This document shows positions 55,560-63,603 of a DNA stretch of 64,000 bases, piece after piece. Under the pieces are notes generated by a model. That model ran no database searches and was not told where the DNA came from. It saw only the letters and a program-made list of their open reading frames with translations. Origin of the DNA: Luteimonas_C sp035250245 (GTDB lineage Bacteria; Pseudomonadota; Gammaproteobacteria; Xanthomonadales; Xanthomonadaceae); NCBI GenBank assembly GCA_035250245.1, contig DATFFH010000088.1, positions 1 through 64,000 on the forward strand. The letters run 5' to 3'. Made by a program: the position numbers and the translations under genes. Numbering within the stretch: position 1 is the first letter of the stretch; the number at the start of each line of letters is the position of its first letter.

Positions 55560-56115
55560 CCGCGAGGTTTTTTTCGGGCGGCGGGTCCGGGGCGCAACGC
55601 CCTCGTCGGCCGCCGATCCGCCGCATGCAGTACGCGTCGAAGGCGGCAACGGCACGCGCCGTTCGCTCGGCTTGCGAAAAAAACACTATGTTTTAAGCGT
55701 TCCGCTTCGCACGCGGCGCGTTCGCGCAAGGCCGCCGCGATGTTCCGGCGCGGTGCGCGCGAACGTTGCGCGATGCCGCCGCAGCCCGTTTCGGCACCCC
55801 TAAAAAATTTTTTACGGACCGCCGATTTTTTGCCCCGCACAAGTCCATTTGCGCGAATTTGCGCAAACTTTCGGAGCGTCCGAACGCAGGCGCGGACGCC
55901 GCGAACGATGCGCGACCGCATCGGACATCGGCGCCTGCGACGCATCAAGCGGACATCGCGAAAGCGGCATCGGACATGCGCACGGTCGATCCCGCGTCGC
56001 CGTTGCGCACTCCTCGGCGGTTCGCGCCGCGGACGTTTTCGTGAAGGTCGCGTAACGACGGTGCCGTCGTTACGGTACGCATGCGCAGGCTTGCCGATGG
56101 TTCCCCGATCCAGAA
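55560..56115. other. Gene-free stretch before the gcvH terminator
   Basis: About 550 bp with many short CG-rich palindromes, oligo-A/T runs in GC-rich DNA (CCTAAAAAATTTTTTACGG near 55800; GCGCGAATTTGCGC near 55855) and a perfect 10-bp-arm inverted repeat CGTAACGACG-GTGC-CGTCGTTACG at 56051-56074. The ORFs present are rich in Arg/Ala with no family resemblance. I see no gene; it may hold regulatory RNA or an architectural site. Confidence 0.5.
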
Positions 56116-56117
56116 CG

Positions 56118-56147
56118 AAAAAACCCGCAGCGTCGCCGCTGCGGGTT
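56118..56147 (-). terminator. gcvH terminator
   Basis: Stem ACCCGCAGCG/CGCTGCGGGT, loop GCGA, followed by TTTTTTCG on the minus strand; 26 bp after the stop. Confidence 0.9.
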
Positions 56148-56172
56148 CGGTCGGATGCGTCGGCGGCGGCGC

Positions 56173-56568
56173 TCAGTGGTCTTCGTCTTCCAGCAGTTCG
56201 GCGTAGTCGTCCGGACCGAGCAGTTCGTTGAGCTGGTCGGGTTCTTCGGCTTCGACCACGAAGATCCAGCCGTCGCCGTAGGCGTCTTCGTTGATCGTTT
56301 CGGGCTTGTCGGCCAGCGCCGCGTTCACTTCGACCACCTTGCCGGTGACCGGCGTGTACACGTCGGATGCCGCCTTCACCGACTCCACCACCGCGCAGGC
56401 GGTGCCGACTTCGACGCGGTCGCCGACGTTCGGCAACTCCACGTAGACCAGATCGCCGAGCAGCCCCTGGGCATGATCGGAAATGCCGACGGTGATCTTG
56501 CCGTCGCCTTCGACGCGGGCCCATTCGTGGGACTTCAGGAATTTCAAATCGCCGGGGATCTCGCTCAT
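56173..56568 (-). CDS. gcvH: Glycine cleavage system H protein
   Basis: Lipoyl carrier of the glycine cleavage complex, 131 aa. The lipoylated lysine is K65 in ESVKAASD; HEWARVEGDGKITVGISDHAQ and VVEVNAAL are family hallmarks. It shuttles the aminomethyl group between P, T and L proteins. Last of three minus-strand genes starting with gcvT; gcvP is not in the window. Confidence 0.97.
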   Translation of the reverse strand: MSEIPGDLKFLKSHEWARVEGDGKITVGISDHAQGLLGDLVYVELPNVGDRVEVGTACAVVESVKAASDVYTPVTGKVVEVNAALADKPETINEDAYGDGWIFVVEAEEPDQLNELLGPDDYAELLEDEDH

Positions 56569-56647
56569 CGGTGGCTCCGGGGTGCTATCAACCGTAACGG
56601 TTGCGGTCGGGGTGGGCGCTTAGTTTAGCGAAGGAATCCGGTCGCGG

Positions 56648-57283
56648 TCAGTGGCTGCGATAAGGTTTTCGCTCGGCGACGACGGCTTCGCGCAGCGCGT
56701 CGATCCGATCCTGTCCCCAGAACGCCTCGCCGCCGCGCACGTAGCCCGGCAGGCCGGGAAGATCGGCGGCGATGGCGGCGTCGGTATTGGCCCGGTAGCG
56801 TTCGGCGATCGCGGCGGCCGCGGCCGCGGCCAGCACCGGTTCGGGATCGTGACCGGCGTCGCGCAGCAATGCGGCGACGGTATCGCGATCGGCGATGTCC
56901 CGGTCTTCCGCCCAGACTGCGCGGAACCCGGCGGCGACGTAAGTCGAAGGATCGGCGCCGGCCTCGGCCAGCGCGATCGCCGCGCAATCCGCCAGCGTCG
57001 GATCGACCGGGAAGAAACGCGGCTGCAGGTTCAACGCCAAGCCGCGGCTTTCGCGCCAGCGTTGCAATTCCAACAGCCGATATCGCTGCCGCGCCGGCGC
57101 GCGCTGGCCGAGCGGCAGGCCGCCGTTGGCAGCGAACAAATCGAAGATGCGCACCGGCCGGTAGGCCAGACGCACGCCCGTCTCGCCGGCCATCTTCAGC
57201 AACTCGGCATGACCCAGGTAGGCATAGGGCGAGAGCAGGCTGAAGTAGTAGTCGATCGTTTCCGCGGTGCGGGCGGAAGGCAT
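56648..57283 (-). CDS. DsbA-like 2-hydroxychromene-2-carboxylate isomerase family protein
   Basis: A 211-aa thioredoxin-fold protein of the kappa-GST/HCCA isomerase group. YYFSLLSPYAYLGHAELL carries the active-site serine instead of the CxxC of DsbA; GGLPLGQRAPARQRYRLLELQRW and GYVRGGEAFWGQDRID are typical. Likely glutathione-dependent isomerase on an aromatic or unknown substrate. It begins 2 bp after gcvT ends, so it is embedded in the gcv operon, and 79 bp precede gcvH. Confidence 0.85.
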   Translation of the reverse strand: MPSARTAETIDYYFSLLSPYAYLGHAELLKMAGETGVRLAYRPVRIFDLFAANGGLPLGQRAPARQRYRLLELQRWRESRGLALNLQPRFFPVDPTLADCAAIALAEAGADPSTYVAAGFRAVWAEDRDIADRDTVAALLRDAGHDPEPVLAAAAAAAIAERYRANTDAAIAADLPGLPGYVRGGEAFWGQDRIDALREAVVAERKPYRSH

Positions 57284-57285
57284 GT

Positions 57286-58401
57286 TCAGATGCCTTCCTG
57301 CGCCTTGCCGTCGCGCACGAACGGGAATTTCACCACCCGCACCGGCACTTCGCGGCCGCGGATGTCCACGCGCACCTCGCCCGGCTCGCCGGCCGGCACG
57401 CGCGCGAACGCGATCGCCTTGCCCAGCGTGGGCGAGAACGTGCCGGACAGGATTTCGCCTTCGCCCTGCGCGGTCAGCACTTTCTGGCCGTGGCGCAGCA
57501 CGCCCTTCTCGTCCATCACCAAGCCGATCATCTGCCGCGGCGCGCCGGATGCCTTCTGCTGCTCGAGCAGACCGCGGCCGGTGAAGCCGCGCGGCTTCTG
57601 ATCGGCATCCGCGTCCAGCGCCACGGTCCAGGCGAGCGCGGCTTCGTACGGCGACACGGTGTCGTCCATATCCTGGCCGTATAGCGCCATGCCCGCCTCC
57701 AAACGCAACGTGTCGCGCGCACCCAGGCCGGCCGGCTTCACGCCGGCGGCGAGCAAGGCATTCCACAGGGCGACGGCATGATCCTGGTGGACGACGATCT
57801 CGAAACCGTCTTCGCCGGTGTACCCGGTGCGGGCGACGAACAACGGCGTACCGTCGGCCATGACCGCTTCGGTGGCGACGAACTTGCCGATCTTGCCGGC
57901 CGCGGCCACGGTGTCCGCCGATAGCAGGCCGAGGACGCGTTCGCGCGCGGTCGGGCCCTGCACGGCGATCATCGACAGCTCCGGGCGCTCGGTCACTTCC
58001 ACCGCGAACGGCGCGGCCTGCGCGACGATCCAGGCCAGGTCTTTATCGCGGGTGGCGGCGTTCACCACCAGGCGGAAGAAATCCTCGCCCAGGAAATAGA
58101 CGATCAGATCGTCGATCACCCCGCCCTGCTCGTTCAACATGCAGGTGTACAACGCCTTGCCCGGCTTCTGCAGCTTGTCGACCGAATTGGCGACCAGCTT
58201 GCGCAGGAATTCGCGGGTGCGCGCGCCGCGCAGGTCGACCACGGTCATGTGGCTGACGTCGAACATGCCGGCGTCGCGGCGCACCAGATGATGTTCGTCC
58301 ACCTGCGAGCCGTAATGCAGCGGCATGTCCCAGCCGCCGAAGTCGACCATTTTCGCGCCGAGCGCGCGGTGGGCGTCGTTGAGGATGGTCTTCTGGGTCA
58401 T
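57286..58401 (-). CDS. gcvT: Aminomethyltransferase (glycine cleavage T protein)
   Basis: Transfers the one-carbon unit from the H protein to tetrahydrofolate; 371 aa. N-terminal DMPLHYGSQVDEHHLVRRDAGMFDVSHM, mid-protein TGYTGEDGFE, and a C-terminal barrel ending with the GCV_T C domain (FSPTLGKAIAFARVP). Full length. First gene of the gcvT-isomerase-gcvH transcript. No glycine riboswitch is visible in the 65 bp before the upstream REP pair. Confidence 0.96.
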   Translation of the reverse strand: MTQKTILNDAHRALGAKMVDFGGWDMPLHYGSQVDEHHLVRRDAGMFDVSHMTVVDLRGARTREFLRKLVANSVDKLQKPGKALYTCMLNEQGGVIDDLIVYFLGEDFFRLVVNAATRDKDLAWIVAQAAPFAVEVTERPELSMIAVQGPTARERVLGLLSADTVAAAGKIGKFVATEAVMADGTPLFVARTGYTGEDGFEIVVHQDHAVALWNALLAAGVKPAGLGARDTLRLEAGMALYGQDMDDTVSPYEAALAWTVALDADADQKPRGFTGRGLLEQQKASGAPRQMIGLVMDEKGVLRHGQKVLTAQGEGEILSGTFSPTLGKAIAFARVPAGEPGEVRVDIRGREVPVRVVKFPFVRDGKAQEGI

Positions 58402-58466
58402 TGTGGCGTCCTGGGGGCAAAGAACGCCATTATCCCAGAGCCGGCCGCCGGGTGCCGACCGCTTTT

Positions 58467-58549
58467 GTAGGAGCGGCTTTAGCCGCGAGCTTCTTGTCTC
58501 AGATCGCCGCGGCTTGGGGGAAAGAGCTCGCGGCTAAAGCCGCTCCTAC
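58467..58549. repeat. REP alpha inverted pair
   Basis: GTAG-GAGCGGCTTTAGCCGCGAGC and inverse ending CCGCTCCTAC, between gcvT and the following same-strand gene. Confidence 0.9.
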
Positions 58550-58560
58550 AAAGAGCGGGG

Positions 58561-59241
58561 TCAGTCGAGGAGCGGAACGACGGCGACGGCAGGCGCGCTC
58601 AACTCCACCTGTGCTTTCAGCCAGTCGGGGTTCCAGGGCACTTCGAGAGCATTGAACGGCCCGTCTTCCCCGGTCTTGGGTTGAGCGCGGTAACGCTTGC
58701 GGCTGCCATCGGCAAGAATCACGACGACTTCCTGTGCGGGTCCGGGCTCGAACGTGACGCCGAGCGCCCGCGGTTTGGGGACGAGAAAACCCATCCATCC
58801 CGCGGCCTGTTTGATGCCGCGTTCCATCACCTGCACCGATTCGGTGAGCTTGGCGTAGCTCATCCGCGTTCCTGGCGGCGTGCGGGCCTTGAAGTGATAC
58901 GAAACCTTCAATGTGCCCTTCGGCTGATTGACCCGCAGCTTGGCGCCGGCATCGATCCAATCCTGGCGCGCCGGCAGATACAGGCCGCCTTCCGGGCCCA
59001 CCTTCACCGGCACGGATGTGCCCGATACCAGTACTTCGATTTTCAAATCCGCGGGCAATGTCTTGCCGCCCTTGGCCGGCGCGACCTCGTAACGCGAGGC
59101 GAACACGCGGTCGGTGTCGACCTTGTCCAGCATCACCTGCATGCGGGCCAGATCCTTGTACGGGACTTCGCGCCATTCGGCGGCGTGGACGGCCAGCGAT
59201 GCCAGCATCAGGGAACCGCATATCCAACGCCAAGCGTTCAT
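58561..59241 (-). CDS. Unknown periplasmic protein (possibly DUF2987)
   Basis: A 226-aa protein with a Sec signal (1-20, ending VHAA). Mature part starts EWREVPYKDLARMQVMLDKVDTDRV and continues as an all-beta pattern (LKIEVLVSGTSVPVKVGPEGGLYLP). It looks like a DUF2987-type periplasmic protein, a family without known function; the assignment is tentative. It is bracketed by REP elements on both sides. Confidence 0.6.
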   Translation of the reverse strand: MNAWRWICGSLMLASLAVHAAEWREVPYKDLARMQVMLDKVDTDRVFASRYEVAPAKGGKTLPADLKIEVLVSGTSVPVKVGPEGGLYLPARQDWIDAGAKLRVNQPKGTLKVSYHFKARTPPGTRMSYAKLTESVQVMERGIKQAAGWMGFLVPKPRALGVTFEPGPAQEVVVILADGSRKRYRAQPKTGEDGPFNALEVPWNPDWLKAQVELSAPAVAVVPLLD

Positions 59242-59274
59242 CGTCCGCCTCCTTGTCCGGCAGCATCGCTCTTT

Positions 59275-59399
59275 GTAGGAGCGGCTTCAGCCGCGAGCTC
59301 TTTCTCTCAATGGCTGCGATGCCGCAATTGCAGGAAAGAGCTTGCGGCTGAAGCCGCTCCTACAAAAGAGCACAGGCAGCGGAGCAAGCTCCGCTCTAC
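59275..59399. repeat. REP alpha pair plus trailing beta
   Basis: GTAG-GAGCGGCTTCAGCCGCGAGC, inverse alpha, then inverse beta ending CCGCTCTAC. The last GTAG (minus strand) is the stop codon of the NfeD gene. Same composite order as 9762-9921 but without the left beta. Confidence 0.9.
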
Positions 59400-59827
59400 A
59401 AAGCTTCGACCTGCAGGGTCATGCCGTCGGCGCCAACAATGCGCACTTCTTCGCCCGCCGGAAGATCCGGCCCGGCGACGTCCCAATACGCATCGGCGAT
59501 CTGCACGCGACCGCGACCGCGGACGATCGCGCTCTCCAGCTTCACCACACGGCCGACCAAGGCCGAAGTGCGCCGGTTCAGGGCCGGCTGGTCGCTTCGC
59601 CGGTCGCGGTCGCGGAACCAGCGGCGATACGCATAGACGAAACCGAACGCCAATACGGTGAACAACACCGCCTGCAGCAGCAGCGGCATGTCCGGGAACG
59701 CCAGCACCAGCAGGAACATGGCGCCGGCGGCGAAACCCAGCCACATCAGGAAGGCGCCGGGCGCGACCGTCTCGGCCGCGATCAGCACCAGCGCCAGGAT
59801 CGCCCAGGCGTAGACCTCCCAGCGCAT
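59396..59827 (-). CDS. NfeD-like membrane protein
   Basis: A 143-aa protein with three N-terminal membrane helices (about 5-75) and a soluble OB-fold NfeD domain (RRTSALVGRVVKLESAIVRGRGRVQIADAYWDV). It starts 3 bp after the stomatin-like gene and forms the conserved SPFH-NfeD pair. Its TAG stop is the REP beta head, directly after LQVEAL. Confidence 0.9.
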   Translation of the reverse strand: MRWEVYAWAILALVLIAAETVAPGAFLMWLGFAAGAMFLLVLAFPDMPLLLQAVLFTVLAFGFVYAYRRWFRDRDRRSDQPALNRRTSALVGRVVKLESAIVRGRGRVQIADAYWDVAGPDLPAGEEVRIVGADGMTLQVEAL

Positions 59828-59830
59828 CGC

Positions 59831-60790
59831 TCAACCTCCGGAACGCGGATTCGGGTTCTGCGGCGAGGCCGAGGGCTGTCGGCTCATCGCATCCTTGGCC
59901 AACTCGGCGATGCCGCCCAGCGAGCCGATGATGCCAGCCGATTCCATGGGCATCATCACGAACTTCTGGTTCGGCGCTTCGGCCAGGGACTTGAACGCTT
60001 CGATGTATTTCTGCGCGATGAAGTAGTTGATCGCCTGTACGTTGCCGCCGGCGATCGCGTCGGACACCAGTTTGGTCGCCTTGGCCTCGGCCTCGGCCTG
60101 ACGCTCGCGCGCTTCGGCGGCGAGGAAGGCGGCGGCGCGCTCGCCCTCGGCGTCGAGGATCGCGGACTGTTTTTCGCCCTCGGCCTTGAGGATCGCCGAC
60201 TGGCGGAAGCCCTCGGCTTCGAGAATGTTGGCGCGCTTCTCGCGTTCGGCCTTCATCTGCCGGGCCATGGATTCGACCAGGTCGCGCGGCGGCTGGATGT
60301 CCTTCAACTCGATGCGGTTGACCTTGATGCCCCAGGGATGCGTGGCCTGATCTACTGCCAGCAGCACCTTGGCGTTGATTTCATCGCGCTTGGACAACGA
60401 TTCGTCCAGATCCATCGAACCGATCGAAGTGCGGATATTGGTCATCACCAGGTTGAGCGTGGCCACTTCCAGCTGCGCGACTTCGTAGGCGGCCTTGGCC
60501 GCGTCCAGCACCTGGAAGAAGACGATGCCGTCGACCTTGACCACCGCGTTGTCCTTGGTGATCACGTCCTGGCTGGGCACCTCCAGCACCTGTTCCATCA
60601 TGTTGATCTTGCGGCCGACGCGCTGGTAGATCGGCATCAGGATGTGCAGGCCGGGATCGAGGGTATGGGTGTACTTGCCGAAGCGCTCGACGGTCCATTC
60701 GTAACCCTGCGGCACCATCCGCAGCATCTTCGCCAGGAAGACGATGGCCACGAACACCAGCACCACGGACAGCAAGAAGCCTACGGACAT
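59831..60790 (-). CDS. SPFH/band 7 stomatin-like protein (QmcA type)
   Basis: A 319-aa membrane-anchored protein. N-terminal helix (3-22), then the SPFH domain (VPQGYEWTVERFGKYTHTLDPGLHILMP) and a long Ala/Glu-rich coiled coil (about 175-250; KREKRANILEAEGFRQSAILKAEGEKQ). These assemble in detergent-resistant membrane microdomains and regulate membrane proteases and lipids. ATG 60790 places the helix at the N terminus. Confidence 0.92.
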   Translation of the reverse strand: MSVGFLLSVVLVFVAIVFLAKMLRMVPQGYEWTVERFGKYTHTLDPGLHILMPIYQRVGRKINMMEQVLEVPSQDVITKDNAVVKVDGIVFFQVLDAAKAAYEVAQLEVATLNLVMTNIRTSIGSMDLDESLSKRDEINAKVLLAVDQATHPWGIKVNRIELKDIQPPRDLVESMARQMKAEREKRANILEAEGFRQSAILKAEGEKQSAILDAEGERAAAFLAAEARERQAEAEAKATKLVSDAIAGGNVQAINYFIAQKYIEAFKSLAEAPNQKFVMMPMESAGIIGSLGGIAELAKDAMSRQPSASPQNPNPRSGG

Positions 60791-60889
60791 GTCGGTTCCC
60801 TCCCCTAACGGATGGGGCCAGTATAGGGCCAGGCCGCGTCCGCCCCGGGGCTGCGACGCTTTCCCGGCCTCCGGCATCTAGGAGTACGA

Positions 60890-61483
60890 ATGCCGCCCGA
60901 ACCTGTACGCCCGTCCAGTTTCGCGATCGACGTGCCGGACGCCCTGTTGCGCCGGGCGCGGGCCGGCGAGCGGGCGGCTTTCGAGCAGCTTTACCGTTGG
61001 TTCGAGCGGCCGGTGTTCACCCTGGCCATGCGGATCGGCGGCGACCGCGACGAGGCCGCCGAAGTGCTTCAGGAGACGATGTTGAAAGTGATCGACCGGA
61101 TTTCCGATTTCCGCGGCAGCAGCCCGTTCTGGGGCTGGCTGCGGCAGATCGCGGTCAACGAAGCGCTGATGCGGCTGCGGCGCGGCCGCAAGCTGGCGCA
61201 CGAGATTTCGGACGAGACGATCAACGATTTCGCCGAAGACCCGAGTCCGCCGCCGCCTGCCGCCGCCGATGCCGCGCAACTGCAGCGCGCCATGGCCGCG
61301 TTGCCGGCGGCGACCCGCAGCGTGCTGTGGCTGTATCACGCCGAAGGCTATACCCACGAAGAGATCGCCGGGCTGATGCAGCGCACGCCCAGCTTCTCCA
61401 AATCCCAGCTCGCCCGCGGCACCCGCCGGCTGCGCGCGCTGTTGCAAGCCGAAGACACGATCGAGGAACGCGCCCATGCCTGA
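60890..61483 (+). CDS. ECF sigma factor (RpoE-like)
   Basis: A 197-aa extracytoplasmic-function sigma factor. Region 2 (about 30-95; FEQLYRWFERPVFTLAMRIGGDRDEAAEVLQETMLKVIDRISDF) and region 4 (about 130-190; LPAATRSVLWLYHAEGYTHEEIAGLM). The following gene overlaps it by 8 bp and looks like its anti-sigma partner. It is divergent from the SPFH/NfeD genes, which it may or may not control. Confidence 0.9.
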   Translation: MPPEPVRPSSFAIDVPDALLRRARAGERAAFEQLYRWFERPVFTLAMRIGGDRDEAAEVLQETMLKVIDRISDFRGSSPFWGWLRQIAVNEALMRLRRGRKLAHEISDETINDFAEDPSPPPPAAADAAQLQRAMAALPAATRSVLWLYHAEGYTHEEIAGLMQRTPSFSKSQLARGTRRLRALLQAEDTIEERAHA

Positions 61484-62060
61484 CGTCTATTCGCAACGCG
61501 AACCATCGCCCGCCGGTTGGGGCGAGGCTTTCGCCGCGCTGCCTGTGGAAACGCCGCCGGGCGACGGCTGGTCGCGGCTGTCGGCGCGCCTGGATGCTCG
61601 GCGCAAACCGCGATGGGTCCAGCGCTTCGCCATCGCCGCGGCGGTGACCGCCGCGGTTGCCTTGCCTTGGAGCATGCGGGATCGCCTGGCGCCTTCCGCC
61701 GAACAAGCCCCGGCGGCGGTGGCGACCGCGGAGACGCCGCAACCCGCCCAATCCACGCAGGCCGAACCCACGCTGGAACAGCTTTACGCCGAATCCGCAC
61801 GGCTCGAAGCGCTGCTGCAGTACGCCCGCGACGACCGCGTCTCCAGCGCCAGCGCCGCCGCGCTGTCCAGCGAAATGGATGCGCGCGTGGCCACCATCGA
61901 CCGCGCACTGATGCGGCCGGGCCTGTCGCCCGAACAACAACTCTGGCTATGGCGCAGCCGCGTGGACGCGCTGCGCTCGCAAGCCGGTTTCGAAAGCACG
62001 CGCCGCTGGCTGGCCGCCAACGGCGAGCGATACGACGGCGCGGTCGCCCGCGTCGATTGA
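61476..62060 (+). CDS. Putative anti-sigma factor
   Basis: A 194-aa single-pass membrane protein: about 47 N-terminal residues (cytoplasmic), a helix (about 48-66; RFAIAAAVTAAVALPWSM) and a periplasmic helical segment (THLEQLYAESARLEALLQYARDD-like). No recognised zinc anti-sigma motif. The 8-bp overlap with the ECF sigma gene and topology support an anti-sigma role; this is inferred from position. Confidence 0.65.
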   Translation: MPDVYSQREPSPAGWGEAFAALPVETPPGDGWSRLSARLDARRKPRWVQRFAIAAAVTAAVALPWSMRDRLAPSAEQAPAAVATAETPQPAQSTQAEPTLEQLYAESARLEALLQYARDDRVSSASAAALSSEMDARVATIDRALMRPGLSPEQQLWLWRSRVDALRSQAGFESTRRWLAANGERYDGAVARVD

Positions 62061-62086
62061 ACAAGCACCACGTACAGGGGTTTCCC

Positions 62087-63421
62087 ATGAAAGCTTCCCG
62101 TTTTTCCGTTTCCCTGCTGGCCGTCGCGCTGACGGTCGCCGCCTCCGGCACTGCGGCGCAAACGCCGGCCAAAACCGGCGCCGCAGCCGCGAAGTCCGAT
62201 GCCGCGGCCGCCAAAGAACTCGCCGAAGCGCGCGCTGAGTTGGCGCGTGCGGCCAAGCGCGTCGCCGAACTGTCGCAGAAAACCCACGAAGGCCAGCTGC
62301 GTCGCGCGCAGATCGAAAGCCTGCGAGCGCGCAGGCCCGTGGTCGGCGTGATCCTGGCACCGGACAAGGACAGCGGCGTGCGCATCGCCGGCGTCACGCC
62401 CGGCAGCGCCGCGGCCCAAGCCGGATTGGCCGCCGGCGACCGAATCGTCAGCGTCAACGGCGTCCAGGTGCTGGGCGACACCGCGGACCTGCGCGTGCGC
62501 AACGCGCGCAAGCTGTTCGGCCAGCTGGACGACAAGAGCGCCGCCAAGATCGGCTATGCGCGGGGCGGACGGAATGCAGTGGTGAACGTCACACCGCGGG
62601 TCGACCGCGCCTACGCCGTCGTGTTCGACGACGAGGGCGGCAAAGCCGTGATCAAGGACATCAAGATCGATACGGAGAAATATCGCCGCATCGCCGACGA
62701 AGAGCGAATGAAGATGCCGGAAGTCACTTACGACTTCGCCTACGACTTCGAAGGCATGGATTTCGACCCGCCCCCCGGCATCTCGCCCGAAATCCGTAAG
62801 GAGCTGCGCAAGATCGCACCGTGCAAGGGCGACAACTGCAAAGCGCCCTATCTGCTGTCGGCCTTTCGCTGGAACGGATTGAATCTGGCCGAAGTCGATC
62901 CGCAGCTGGGCCGCTACTTCGGCACCGACAAGGGCGTGTTGGTGCTGTCGACCGGCGACTTGGCCGGTCTGCAGGCCGGCGACGTGATCCAGAAGATCGA
63001 CGGCAAGACCGTCAACACGCCGCGCGACGCGATGGACCTGCTGCGCGACAAGCGTTCCGACGCCAGCGCCAGCGTGGCCTATCTGCGCGATCGCAAGCCC
63101 GCCACCGCGCAGATCAAAGTGCCGCGGTTGATGGCGTTCCCGCCCGTGCCGCCCGCTCCGCCGAAAGCGCCCGCCCCACCCAAGCCGCCCGCTGCGATGA
63201 AGGCGCCCGCTCCGCCCGCCCCACCGAAACCGCCGACGCCGCCTCCGGCCGCGAAACTGCTGCCGCCGGTTCCCCCGGCGCCGCCCACGCCGCTGGCCTA
63301 CGCCTTCGACGGACGCGCGGTGAAACACATTTACGTGAACAAAAACGGAACCACGACCACTTGGACCACCGATGGCGAGGAACCGATCGTCATTGAAGAG
63401 GTCGAAGCCATTACACATTAG
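62087..63421 (+). CDS. Exported protein with two PDZ domains and a Pro-rich linker
   Basis: A 444-aa protein. Sec signal (1-24), an Ala/Lys-rich coiled segment (about 25-80), PDZ 1 (about 84-170; VVGVILAPDKDSGVRIAGVTPGSAAAQAGLAAGD), a spacer with a cysteine pair CKGDNC, PDZ 2 (about 282-360; GVLVLSTGDLAGLQAGDVIQKIDGK), then a Pro/Ala/Lys-rich stretch (about 370-425) and a short C-terminal segment. There is no protease domain. Third gene of the sigma/anti-sigma operon, so it may sense or signal envelope stress. Confidence 0.8.
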   Translation: MKASRFSVSLLAVALTVAASGTAAQTPAKTGAAAAKSDAAAAKELAEARAELARAAKRVAELSQKTHEGQLRRAQIESLRARRPVVGVILAPDKDSGVRIAGVTPGSAAAQAGLAAGDRIVSVNGVQVLGDTADLRVRNARKLFGQLDDKSAAKIGYARGGRNAVVNVTPRVDRAYAVVFDDEGGKAVIKDIKIDTEKYRRIADEERMKMPEVTYDFAYDFEGMDFDPPPGISPEIRKELRKIAPCKGDNCKAPYLLSAFRWNGLNLAEVDPQLGRYFGTDKGVLVLSTGDLAGLQAGDVIQKIDGKTVNTPRDAMDLLRDKRSDASASVAYLRDRKPATAQIKVPRLMAFPPVPPAPPKAPAPPKPPAAMKAPAPPAPPKPPTPPPAAKLLPPVPPAPPTPLAYAFDGRAVKHIYVNKNGTTTTWTTDGEEPIVIEEVEAITH

Positions 63422-63447
63422 AGAAGAAGTTCAGCTCCTTCCCCCAT

Positions 63448-63474
63448 GCCCGGACTAACCTCCGGGCTTTTTTT
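63448..63474 (+). terminator. Intrinsic terminator of the ECF operon
   Basis: GCCCGGA-CTAACC-TCCGGGC followed by TTTTTTT, 27 bp after the PDZ-protein stop. Confidence 0.92.
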
Positions 63475-63483
63475 GTGCGACAT

Positions 63484-63540
63484 CTCCCCTCTCCCTTTAC
63501 GGGAGAGGGACAGGCGCGAAGCGCCAAGGAGAGGGTCGGC
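63484..63540. repeat. Half-copy of the CTCTCCC-type repeat
   Basis: CTCCCCTCTCCCTTTACGGG, AGCGCCAAGGAGAGGGTCGGC; related to the right halves of 15572-15740 and 52360-52480. Confidence 0.65.
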
Positions 63541-63603
63541 TTTTGGCGCAGGCGCAGGAAAGCGAAGTCCCGCTCGCCGGAATAACAGCTTGAAGCAGAA
63601 CGC

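Noticed and set aside
56648..57766. 372-aa fusion ORF joining the isomerase to antisense-looking gcvT frame
   Set aside because: The N-terminal part lies in gcvT out of frame; ATG 57283 gives the normal isomerase length.
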